Below are positions 43,628-50,804 of a stretch of DNA of 64,000 nt, piece by piece. The notes below the pieces were generated by a model that was given only the letters and a program-made list of their open reading frames with translations, made no database searches and was not told the origin of the DNA. Location: assembly GCA_947631685.1 (NCBI GenBank), contig CANRMI010000001.1, positions 186,001 to 250,000 of the forward strand, in the 5' to 3' direction. This DNA comes from an uncultured Lachnospiraceae bacterium (GTDB taxonomy: Bacteria > Bacillota > Clostridia > Lachnospirales > Lachnospiraceae). The position numbers were made by a program, and so were the translations under genes. The stretch's first letter is position 1. Each line of letters starts with the position of its first letter.

Positions 43628-44992
43628 TTAACGGTATTTCAGGGAAATATAAGTTTTGTCCTCTCCGATAGGCTTGTAAGCGGGACGAATGATCTTGCCG
43701 TTGTTGGCCAGCTCTTCCAGCCTATGGGCGCTCCAGCCCACGATACGGGCCATGGCGAAGATAGGAGTGTAGAGCTCCATGGGAAGCCCCAGCATATGAT
43801 ATACAAAGCCGGAGTAGAAGTCCACATTGACACTGACGCCCTTGTACATCTGGCGTTCTTCTGCGATGACTTCAGGCGCAAGCCGCTCTACCAGGGAGTA
43901 GAGAGCAAATTCTTTCTCCAGGCCCTTTTCCACAGAGAGCTTTTCCACAAAGGTCTTAAAGGAAACGGCACGCGGATCGGATTTGGAGTAGATGGCGTGG
44001 CCTACACCGTAGATCAGCCCCGCGTGGTCAAAGGCTTCCTTGTGCAGAAGCTTCCTTAAATAGCCGGCAACTTCTTCCTCGTCTTCCCAGTCTTTGACGG
44101 TCTGCTTCATTTCCTCAAACATCTGTACCACCTTGATATTGGCACCACCGTGGCGAGGCCCCTTTAGGGAACCGATCGCGGCCGCGATGGTGGAGTAAGT
44201 ATCCGTTAAGGAAGAGGTGACGACATGGGTGGTAAAGGATGAATTGTTGCCGCCGCCATGCTCCATATGCAGCACCAGGGCAATGTCCAGAATGCGTGCC
44301 TCCAGAGGGGAATAAGCGCTGTCAGGGCGCAGGATATGTAAAATATTTTCCGCGGTGGAAGCTTCCGCAAGGGGCTGATGGATAAACAGGCTGTTGCCGT
44401 CGTGATAATGGCTGTAGGCCTGATAGCCGTAAATGGAAAGCATGGGAAAGAGGGCGATCAGCTGCAGACACTGCCGCAGTACATTGGGAATGGAAGTGTC
44501 ATCCGCCCGGTCGTCGTAGGAATAGAGTGTGAGTACGCTTCTGGCCAGGGTGTTCATCATATCCTTGCTGGGCGCCTTCATGATAATATCCCGGACGAAA
44601 CTGGTGGGCAGGCTGCGGTAGCTGCCTAAAAGAGTCTGAAAACTGCGCAGCTCCTCCTTATTTGGCAGACTGCCGAACAGGAGCAGATAGGCTGTTTCCT
44701 CGAAGCCAAAGCGGTTTTCACTGGTAAAGCCCTCCACCAGATCCTGTACGTTGTAGCCCCTGTAGAAGAGACGCCCATGCGCGGGAACCTCCACGCCGTC
44801 CACAATCTCCTTAGCTCTGACGTCAGAGATATGTGTCAGACCGGCCAGAACGCCCTTGCCGTTTAAATCTCTAAGTCCCCGTTTGACATCGTATTTGGTA
44901 AATAATTCAGAATCTATGATACCGGCTTCTTCCGAAAGCTTCGCAAGCCGCAAAATGTCTGGTGTAATATCAGAATATCGGTTATTTTCCAT
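43628..44992 (-). CDS. Citrate synthase (citrate/2-methylcitrate synthase family)
   Basis: 454 aa from ATG 44992 (AAAAGGAGACATTGC upstream); the longer frame to 45010 includes the ribosome-binding site. It condenses oxaloacetate and acetyl-CoA. Active-site regions are HMEHGGGNNSSFT (first His), GPRHGGANIKV and YGVGHAIYSKSDPRA (second His with the Asp about 45 residues later in NVDFYSGFVYHMLG). An N-terminal extension of about 60 residues relative to the Bacillus enzyme is usual for clostridial versions. With PckA and the decarboxylase in this window it meets at oxaloacetate, presumably for the oxidative branch to glutamate. Confidence 0.93.
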   Translation of the reverse strand: MENNRYSDITPDILRLAKLSEEAGIIDSELFTKYDVKRGLRDLNGKGVLAGLTHISDVRAKEIVDGVEVPAHGRLFYRGYNVQDLVEGFTSENRFGFEETAYLLLFGSLPNKEELRSFQTLLGSYRSLPTSFVRDIIMKAPSKDMMNTLARSVLTLYSYDDRADDTSIPNVLRQCLQLIALFPMLSIYGYQAYSHYHDGNSLFIHQPLAEASTAENILHILRPDSAYSPLEARILDIALVLHMEHGGGNNSSFTTHVVTSSLTDTYSTIAAAIGSLKGPRHGGANIKVVQMFEEMKQTVKDWEDEEEVAGYLRKLLHKEAFDHAGLIYGVGHAIYSKSDPRAVSFKTFVEKLSVEKGLEKEFALYSLVERLAPEVIAEERQMYKGVSVNVDFYSGFVYHMLGLPMELYTPIFAMARIVGWSAHRLEELANNGKIIRPAYKPIGEDKTYISLKYR

Positions 44993-45027
44993 GCAATGTC
45001 TCCTTTTCAATCAAATATTATATGCTT

Positions 45028-45057
45028 ATCTTATCATGAGAAGTAAATATGTGGCAA
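45028..45057 (-). promoter_or_regulatory. Promoter of the citrate synthase gene
   Basis: On the minus strand TTGCCA (45057-45052), 18-bp spacer, TAAGAT (45033-45028); a second possible -10, TATAAT, occurs a few bases later. Confidence 0.45.
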
Positions 45058-45153
45058 GTTAAAACACCAAATTCATAAAGTTTTCATAAATGATAGATTT
45101 TTACGGGAAAGCGTATTACAATAAAACAGAGAATCCACAAAAGGAGGATGGTC

Positions 45154-45831
45154 ATGAAAATACGGGAAATGCTGGAACATGTGGACCACACCCAGCTGCA
45201 GGCATATGCGGTGTGGGAAGATATAAAAAAGCTCTGCGAGGAAGCGCTGACGTATCATACGGCTTCAGTCTGCATTCCTCCCTCGTATGTCAAACGGGTG
45301 CATGAGACTTACGGGGAAAAACTGACGATCTGCACCGTGGTGGGATTTCCCCTGGGATACAGTTCCACAGAGGCCAAACTGGCGGAAACCAGGCAGGCTC
45401 TGCAGGAAGGCTGCTCGGAGATTGACATGGTGATCAATATCGGAGACGTGAAAAACGGGGATTATGACAAAGTAAAAGCAGAGATCGCGGCCCTGAAACA
45501 GTGCTGCGGCAGCCACATCCTGAAAGTGATCGTGGAAACCTGCTATTTGACAAAAGAAGAAAAAATCGCCATGTGCAAGTCTGTGACGGAAGGGGGAGCG
45601 GACTATATCAAAACTTCCACCGGCTTTGGCACCGGGGGCGCCATTATAGAAGATGTGGAGCTGTTTGCGAAATATATCGGCCCCAATGTGAAAATAAAAG
45701 CCGCCGGGGGCATCGGTTCCTTAAAGGAGCTGGCGATGTTCTTAAAAGCGGGCTGTGACAGGATCGGGACATCCAGAGCGGTGGGCCTGTGCAAGGATAT
45801 GGATCTGGAGGCGGAATATGGAGAGATATGA
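45154..45831 (+). CDS. deoC: Deoxyribose-phosphate aldolase
   Basis: 225 aa from ATG 45154, six bases after AAGGAGG; ATG 45148 touches the Shine-Dalgarno and is rejected. It splits 2-deoxyribose-5-phosphate into glyceraldehyde-3-phosphate and acetaldehyde. VDHTQL and TVVGFPLGYSSTEAKLAE open the barrel, IKTSTGFG holds the Schiff-base lysine, and VKIKAAGGIGS the phosphate site. It overlaps the peptidase gene by 14 bases. No other nucleoside-catabolism gene is near. Confidence 0.96.
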   Translation: MKIREMLEHVDHTQLQAYAVWEDIKKLCEEALTYHTASVCIPPSYVKRVHETYGEKLTICTVVGFPLGYSSTEAKLAETRQALQEGCSEIDMVINIGDVKNGDYDKVKAEIAALKQCCGSHILKVIVETCYLTKEEKIAMCKSVTEGGADYIKTSTGFGTGGAIIEDVELFAKYIGPNVKIKAAGGIGSLKELAMFLKAGCDRIGTSRAVGLCKDMDLEAEYGEI

Positions 45832-47620
45832 GATTCAGGCCAGGCTGGGCGCGCTGAGGGCGGTCATGGAAAAAGAGGGTATGGACTTCTGCCTGATTCC
45901 CACAGCCGATTTCCATGGCTCTGAGTATGTGGGCGGCTATTTTAAGGCCAGGGAATACTTTTCCGGCTTTACCGGTTCGGCAGGCACCTTGCTGGTCTGG
46001 AGGGACGGTGCCGGACTCTGGACGGACGGCCGTTATTTTGTGCAGGCGCAAAGGGAACTGGAGGGAACGGGGATTACCCTGTTTCGCTCGGCAGAAGAAG
46101 GAGTGCCGGATATTCCCGCTTTTCTGGAAGAACATATGGAAGAGAAACAGACGCTGGGATTTGACGGCAGGGTACTGACGGCTAAAGAGGGAGAAAAACT
46201 GGCCCGTCTGCTGGCCCCCAAACAGATTGTTTTTGCAACGGAAAAAGATCCGGCCGGCGAAGCCTGGCCGGAAAGACCGCCATTGGCAGCCGGGCCTGTC
46301 AGAGTCCTGAATAAAACGCTGAGCGGCATGGAAACGGAAGAAAAACAAAAGCTTGTCAGGGAAGCTTTGAAGAAACAGCATGCCACGGCGCTGCTGCTTA
46401 CCGGACTGGATGAAGTGATGTGGCTTCTCAATGTGCGGGGAGAGGACATTGCCTGCAACCCCGTGGCCCTTTCCTATGGCTATCTGAATGAAAACGCCCT
46501 ATATTTCTTTGTGCAGAAAGGGGCTTTGGGGGAAGAAGTATCCTCCTATTTGTCGAAGCATGGGATCCTGGTGCGGGCCTATGAGGAAATCGGCTCTTTC
46601 CTGGAAAAGGAGACAAAAAAGGATAAAGTGCTTTTGGATATGGGCAGATGCAGCTACAGCCTCTGGCAGAAAGTAAAGGCCGGCGCCGCTGCCCTGGTGG
46701 AGGGAAAGAGTCCCGTGGAGGCGCTGAAGGCTGTCAAAAATCCTGTGGAACTGGCCAACATGGAAAAGATCTATCTAAAAGACAGCGCCGCGGTCACCAA
46801 ATTCCTGTACTGGGTAAAGAAGAACCTTGGACATGAAAAAATGACGGAAATGTCAGTTGCCAGACATCTGGAGGATCTAAGGCGGGAAATTCCGGAATAT
46901 CTGGATCTGTCCTTTCCTACAATCGCGGCATATGGAGCCAACGCCGCCATGATGCACTATGAGGCTTCTGCGGACAGCAACGCCGAGATAAAGCCTGAAG
47001 GGATGCTGTTAGTGGATTCCGGCGGGCAGTACGCGGGCGGCACCACTGATGTGACCAGGACCATTGTGCTGGGAGAACTGCCCGCAGAAATAAAGCGTCA
47101 GTACACGGCGGTCGCGGCAGGGATGCTCCGGCTTTGGAAAGCCCGCTTTTTGTATGGCTGTTCAGGGCGGAACCTGGATATTTTAGCCAGAGGACCTCTC
47201 TGGAAAATGGGCATTGACTATAAATGCGGTACGGGCCATGGCATTGGCTATATCCTGAATGTGCACGAAGGCCCCCAGAGCGTACGCTGGCGCTTTGCAG
47301 GCGGCGTAGAAGAGGCAGTATTGGAGGAGGGCATGGTACTCTCTGATGAACCCGGCGTCTATATAGCCGGCAGCCATGGGATACGGATTGAGAACGTACT
47401 GGCTGTGAAGAAGGACATCAAGAACGAATCCGGCCAGTTCATGCGTTTTGAAACTCTCACCTATGTTCCTGTGGATCTGGATGGCATCGATGTATCCTGT
47501 TTAGAGGAAGAGGACAGAAAGGCATTGAATGCGTATCATGCCCTGGTCAGGGAAAAAATTTCTCCTTTTCTCACGGAAGAGGAGAGAGCATGGCTGAAAG
47601 AAGCCACCAGAGCGATATAA
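45818..47620 (+). CDS. M24-family aminopeptidase P (Xaa-Pro aminopeptidase)
   Basis: 600 aa from ATG 45818 with GGAGGCGGAAT upstream, inside the deoC end. Three-domain APP1-type architecture. The N-terminal creatinase domain starts with RLGALRAVMEKEGMDFCLIPTAD, a second such domain follows from about residue 175, and the pita-bread catalytic domain runs from about 320. Metal ligands are the two Asp of LLVDSGGQYAGGTTDVTRT, His in GTGHGIGYILNVHEGP, Glu in VLSDEPGVY and Glu in FETLTYVP. It removes N-terminal residues ahead of proline in the cytosol. A terminator follows. Confidence 0.95.
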   Translation: MERYEIQARLGALRAVMEKEGMDFCLIPTADFHGSEYVGGYFKAREYFSGFTGSAGTLLVWRDGAGLWTDGRYFVQAQRELEGTGITLFRSAEEGVPDIPAFLEEHMEEKQTLGFDGRVLTAKEGEKLARLLAPKQIVFATEKDPAGEAWPERPPLAAGPVRVLNKTLSGMETEEKQKLVREALKKQHATALLLTGLDEVMWLLNVRGEDIACNPVALSYGYLNENALYFFVQKGALGEEVSSYLSKHGILVRAYEEIGSFLEKETKKDKVLLDMGRCSYSLWQKVKAGAAALVEGKSPVEALKAVKNPVELANMEKIYLKDSAAVTKFLYWVKKNLGHEKMTEMSVARHLEDLRREIPEYLDLSFPTIAAYGANAAMMHYEASADSNAEIKPEGMLLVDSGGQYAGGTTDVTRTIVLGELPAEIKRQYTAVAAGMLRLWKARFLYGCSGRNLDILARGPLWKMGIDYKCGTGHGIGYILNVHEGPQSVRWRFAGGVEEAVLEEGMVLSDEPGVYIAGSHGIRIENVLAVKKDIKNESGQFMRFETLTYVPVDLDGIDVSCLEEEDRKALNAYHALVREKISPFLTEEERAWLKEATRAI

Positions 47621-47625
47621 CCGAT

Positions 47626-47670
47626 TAAAAGCTGCTGCGAAACAGGGGAACCTGCCTCGCAACAGCTTTT
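47626..47670. terminator. Terminator between the aminopeptidase and pckA (convergent)
   Basis: AAAAGCTGCTGCGA (47626-47639) pairs with TCGCAACAGCTTTT (47656-47669), one mismatch, with an inner CAGG/CCTG stem. T-rich ends on both strands suit convergent genes. Confidence 0.8.
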
Positions 47671-47701
47671 ATCGTTGCATAGATAAATATTGTAATAAAT
47701 A

Positions 47702-49306
47702 TTATAACTGAGGACCTGCGGAAACCAGAGCCTTTCCTGCGTCGTTGCCTTCATACTTCGCAAAGTTCTTTACGAATCTCTGAGCCAGATCCTTGGCCTT
47801 TGCCTCCCACTCAGAAGCATCAGCATAAGTATTGCGGGGATCCAGAATGTTGGTATCTACGCCGGGCAGTTCGGTAGGAACCTCAAAGTTGAAGTAAGGA
47901 ATCTTCTTGGTGGAAGCCTTCTCGATGTCGCCGTTTAAGATAGCGTCGATGATACCACGGGTATCCTTGATGGAGATACGCTTGCCGGTACCGTTCCAGC
48001 CGGTATTTACCAGATAAGCCTTAGCGCCGTTTACTTCCATTTTCTTAACCAGTTCCTCTGCGTACTTGGTAGGATGCAGCTCCAGGAAAGCCTGGCCGAA
48101 GCATGCGGAGAAAGTAGGAGTGGGCTCTGTGATGCCGCGCTCGGTACCTGCCAGCTTAGCGGTGAAACCGGACAGGAAGTAATACTGTGTCTGCTCAGGA
48201 GTCAGAACAGATACGGGAGGAAGTACGCCGAACGCGTCTGCGGACAGGAAGATCACGTTCTTTGCCGCAGGTGCCGCGGAAACGGGACGTACAATGTTCT
48301 TGATATGGTCGATAGGATAGGATACACGGGTATTCTCGGTTACGCTCTTATCGTCGAAATCAATCTTGCCGGCCGCGTCCAGAGTAACATTCTCCAAAAG
48401 GGCGTTGCGCTTGATCGCGTTGTAAATATCAGGCTCGGAGTCTTTGTCCAAGTTGATGACCTTCGCGTAGCAGCCGCCTTCGAAGTTGAATACGCCCTTG
48501 TCATCCCAGCCATGCTCGTCGTCGCCGATGAGGAGACGCTTGGGATCGGTGGAAAGGGTGGTTTTACCTGTTCCGGACAGACCGAAGAAGATGGCGGTGT
48601 TCTCACCGTTCATATCGGTGTTGGCGGAGCAGTGCATGGAAGCGATACCTTTTAAAGGAAGGTAGTAGTTCATCATGGAGAACATACCCTTCTTCATTTC
48701 GCCGCCGTACCAGGTGTTGATAATAACCTGTTCCCTGCTGGTGATATTGAAAGCGACACAGGTCTCGGAATTCAATCCCAGATCCTTATAGTTCTCAACC
48801 TTTGCCTTGGAAGCATTGTATACTACGAAATCAGGCGCGAAGTCCTTTAACTCCTCTTCGGAAGGCTGGATGAACATATTCTTGATAAAATGAGCCTGCC
48901 ATGCGACTTCCACGATAAAACGGACTGCCATACGGGTATCCTTGTTGGCGCCGCAGAATGCGTCTACAACAAAGAGTCTCTTGCCGGAGAGCTCTTTTCT
49001 GGCAATATCCTTTACCACTGCCCAGGTCTCTTCGCTCATGGGGTGGTTGTCGTTCTTATACTCGTCAGAAGTCCACCATACGGTATTTTTGGAGTTCTCG
49101 TCCATGACAATGTACTTATCTTTGGGAGAACGGCCCGTGTAGATACCGGTCATGACATTGACTGCGCCAAGTTCACTCACCTGGCCTTTTTCATAACCCT
49201 CCAGGTTCGTTTTGGTCTCTTCCTCAAATAAAAGATCATAAGAAGGATTGTAAACAATTTCCGTGGTTCCGGTAATGCCATACTTGCTTAAATCGATTTG
49301 TGCCAT
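47702..49306 (-). CDS. pckA: Phosphoenolpyruvate carboxykinase (ATP)
   Basis: 534 aa. It interconverts oxaloacetate plus ATP with PEP plus CO2. [15 protein letters not shown] (substrate), [16 protein letters not shown] (P-loop-type kinase 1a), [20 protein letters not shown] (Mg/Mn site) and [17 protein letters not shown] are all present. In fermenters with Rnf and sodium decarboxylases it often runs towards oxaloacetate; direction here is inference. AAAGAGGTAAAAAGCAAG precedes the ATG. It has its own promoter. Confidence 0.97.
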   Translation of the reverse strand: MAQIDLSKYGITGTTEIVYNPSYDLLFEEETKTNLEGYEKGQVSELGAVNVMTGIYTGRSPKDKYIVMDENSKNTVWWTSDEYKNDNHPMSEETWAVVKDIARKELSGKRLFVVDAFCGANKDTRMAVRFIVEVAWQAHFIKNMFIQPSEEELKDFAPDFVVYNASKAKVENYKDLGLNSETCVAFNITSREQVIINTWYGGEMKKGMFSMMNYYLPLKGIASMHCSANTDMNGENTAIFFGLSGTGKTTLSTDPKRLLIGDDEHGWDDKGVFNFEGGCYAKVINLDKDSEPDIYNAIKRNALLENVTLDAAGKIDFDDKSVTENTRVSYPIDHIKNIVRPVSAAPAAKNVIFLSADAFGVLPPVSVLTPEQTQYYFLSGFTAKLAGTERGITEPTPTFSACFGQAFLELHPTKYAEELVKKMEVNGAKAYLVNTGWNGTGKRISIKDTRGIIDAILNGDIEKASTKKIPYFNFEVPTELPGVDTNILDPRNTYADASEWEAKAKDLAQRFVKNFAKYEGNDAGKALVSAGPQL

Positions 49307-49352
49307 CTTGCTTTTTACCTCTTTTCTTTAATAGTTTAGTACTTCTTTAGTT

Positions 49353-49380
49353 ATTATACATGATAAATGAATAAAATCAA
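49353..49380 (-). promoter_or_regulatory. Promoter of pckA
   Basis: On the minus strand TTGATT (49380-49375), 16-bp spacer, TATAAT (49358-49353), with a leader of about 40 bases. Confidence 0.75.
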
Positions 49381-49381
49381 T

Positions 49382-49416
49382 AAAAATCCTGTGAAATTTA
49401 AAAAATTGGCAGGATT
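49382..49416 (-). terminator. Weak terminator of the XRE gene
   Basis: On the minus strand AATCCTG (49416-49410) pairs with CAGGATT (49391-49385) over an 18-base loop, then TTTTTA. It is short-stemmed and overlaps the edge of the pckA promoter region. Confidence 0.45.
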
Positions 49417-49420
49417 CGGT

Positions 49421-49624
49421 TCATTTATCATTGCTTAGGCCTACGAGGTAATCAAGGGAGACATCATAGTATCTGGCCAGGATAATGGCATAGGAGAGGG
49501 GCAGTTCCCGAGTTCCTTTTTCATATCTTCTGTAAACCTCACGCTGACAGTTCAGAATGTCGGCGATATCCTGCTGTGTCAGATCGTGGTCTACGCGCAA
49601 ATCTTCAATTCGCTGCCAATACAT
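49421..49624 (-). CDS. Small XRE-family helix-turn-helix regulator
   Basis: 67 aa, almost entirely a lambda-repressor-like HTH. IEDLRVDHDLTQQDIADILN gives helices 1-2, CQREVYRRYEKGTRELPLS the recognition helix and following turn, and YDVSLDYLVGL the last helix. Ribosome-binding site CAGGAGAAGATTTC. Upstream of it (49714-49770) lie two related palindromic sites within overlapping opposed promoters, consistent with autoregulation. The target other than itself might be the secreted-protein gene at 50091. Confidence 0.9.
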   Translation of the reverse strand: MYWQRIEDLRVDHDLTQQDIADILNCQREVYRRYEKGTRELPLSYAIILARYYDVSLDYLVGLSNDK

Positions 49625-49713
49625 GAAATCTTCTCCTGTCTGTTCATCTGTTATTTTGCCTCTTTTCCTATTGAGCTGCCTATGGGCTCCCCTCCCCTAT
49701 CCAAATTTTTCTA

Positions 49714-49742
49714 TTGACAATACTACTAAACGGTGGCATAAT
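49714..49742 (+). promoter_or_regulatory. Strong plus-strand promoter overlapped by an operator
   Basis: TTGACA (49714-49719), 17-bp spacer, CATAAT (49737-49742). It points towards the 50091 gene. The spacer is almost filled by the degenerate operator-like site at 49721-49738. Confidence 0.65.
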
Positions 49743-49749
49743 GAAACAA
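49720..49749 (-). promoter_or_regulatory. Minus-strand promoter for the XRE gene, on the same DNA
   Basis: On the minus strand TTGTTT (49749-49744), 18-bp spacer, TAGTAT (49725-49720). It overlaps the plus-strand promoter almost completely, so polymerase can occupy only one at a time. Confidence 0.4.
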
Positions 49750-49752
49750 AAA

Positions 49753-49770
49753 TGCTACCAAACGGTAGCA
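49753..49770. promoter_or_regulatory. 18-bp perfect palindrome, probable XRE operator
   Basis: TGCTACCAAACGGTAGCA has two 7-bp inverted arms around AAAC. A related copy with imperfect arms, TACTACTAAACGGTGGCA, is at 49721-49738, 32 bases away (about three helical turns). Confidence 0.6.
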
Positions 49771-50051
49771 AAACAACGACAACAAGAACAAAAGCATACA
49801 GAACAAAGCATAAATGAGCTAATTGTCGTATTGTTTCATCTATATTGTAAAAGTGTATTATACAATTATACATAATATTTTTAACAATATCATGTATATA
49901 GTATGTATGGCCAGTTTAAAAGCGCATGGATGCGGGGGGGTATCTTTGCTTCTCTGGGTTCTTTGCGGGGGGGGTAGTACTATTTCTCCCTATTTTTTTG
50001 TGGGTGTATATAAAATGAGCCGCTTGTTCAGGACTCAGTTTTATATAAATA

Positions 50052-50071
50052 TAGTGTGCTTCGGTACACTA
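50052..50071 (+). promoter_or_regulatory. TTCG-tetraloop hairpin in the leader of the secreted-protein gene
   Basis: TAGTGTGC and GTACACTA form eight pairs (one G-T) closed by TTCG, ending two bases before AAAGGAGG. There is no T tract after it, so it is not a terminator; it may protect or expose the ribosome-binding site. Confidence 0.6.
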
Positions 50072-50090
50072 AGAAAGGAGGAAAAATCCA

Positions 50091-50768
50091 ATGGTTAGTA
50101 GAAAAGTACTTCAGAAGATCGGTGTGTTCGCACTGGCGGTAGCACTGGCAACAGTACCTGTAATGGCAGTAAGCGCGGCAGGCAGCACCGGTTCTGACGG
50201 CAGCACCGGTGATACCAGCAAAAAGACACCGGTTGTAAGCAGCGCTCCTGCACAGGCGGCAACTGTGGCACCTGTGGAAAACAAAGTGGTTGCTACGGAT
50301 TCCGGCTTAGTGCTGAATTCCACTGTGCCCGGCGTCTATACCGCGACGGTAGTGGACGGCGTAGCCGTTACCACAGCCAAGGCGGGCATACCGGCGGGAC
50401 TCTCTTTAACCGTATCCAACAGTACTCGCGGAAGCATGGCTGAAAAGAGTATCAACGACGGAATGGCTATCCTTGCTGCCAACGGCATTGCGGCTGTTCA
50501 TGGCCCTGAGGTAGACATCATGAGCTACATCCAAGGAGCCAAAGCGACCGACATCAATGCAACTTTAACGATCGTGATGGGCGTGCCTGCTTCGTTCAGA
50601 CAGGCCGGCTACGAGTATGCGGTTCTGCTGATTCAGGAAGGCGGTAGAGTAAGTATCCTGCCTGACGTAGAAGCGGCGGATCCCTCTATCGTAGCAGTAG
50701 AAACACAGGGCTTCGGCGTTTATGTGCTGGTAAAGGCGCCTGCCGGAAGCTTTGACAGCTTTAGGTAA
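50091..50768 (+). CDS. Secreted protein of unknown function
   Basis: 225 aa with an excellent AAAGGAGG. The signal peptide (VLQKIGVFALAVALATVPVMAVSA) has cleavage near residue 29. Then come a Gly/Ser/Thr-rich stretch (GSTGSDGSTGDTS), an Ala/Pro/Val linker, and a compact domain from about 70 to the end (GVYTATVVDGVAVTTAKAGI; GYEYAVLLIQEGGRVSILPDV). No sortase signal, membrane anchor or known domain is seen. I do not recognise it. It stands alone between the XRE control region and the glycan operon. Confidence 0.75.
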   Translation: MVSRKVLQKIGVFALAVALATVPVMAVSAAGSTGSDGSTGDTSKKTPVVSSAPAQAATVAPVENKVVATDSGLVLNSTVPGVYTATVVDGVAVTTAKAGIPAGLSLTVSNSTRGSMAEKSINDGMAILAANGIAAVHGPEVDIMSYIQGAKATDINATLTIVMGVPASFRQAGYEYAVLLIQEGGRVSILPDVEAADPSIVAVETQGFGVYVLVKAPAGSFDSFR

Positions 50769-50783
50769 AGCAGACGGTCCGTG

Positions 50784-50803
50784 AGGGAGCGGTAACGCTC
50801 CTT
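50784..50803 (+). promoter_or_regulatory. GTAA-tetraloop hairpin directly before the glycan operon
   Basis: AGGGAGCG (50784-50791) and CGCTCCTT (50796-50803) pair around GTAA, a GNRA loop. The stem contains the only Shine-Dalgarno-like GGGAG near ATG 50805, so it could limit translation. No T tract follows. Confidence 0.4.
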
Positions 50804-50804
50804 C

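Larger units (their letters stand above)
49625..50090. other. 466-base intergenic region between the XRE gene and the secreted-protein gene
   Basis: Contains the opposed promoters and operator-like sites at 49714-49770, a very AT-rich stretch (about 49823-49920), two G tracts of 7 and 8 (49934-49940, 49967-49974), and a TTCG-capped hairpin just before the next gene. A possible 91-codon frame at 49823-50098 lacks a ribosome-binding site and is not called. Confidence 0.7.

Noticed and set aside
49860..50050. Possible c-di-GMP or other riboswitch in the leader of 50091
   Set aside because: The G-rich and AT-rich segments do not match any riboswitch core I can recognise; only the small TTCG hairpin is supported.
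49823..50098. 91-codon plus-strand frame upstream of the secreted-protein gene
   Set aside because: No ribosome-binding site at the start, runs through G tracts and the leader hairpin, and overlaps the real start; composition is not coding-like.
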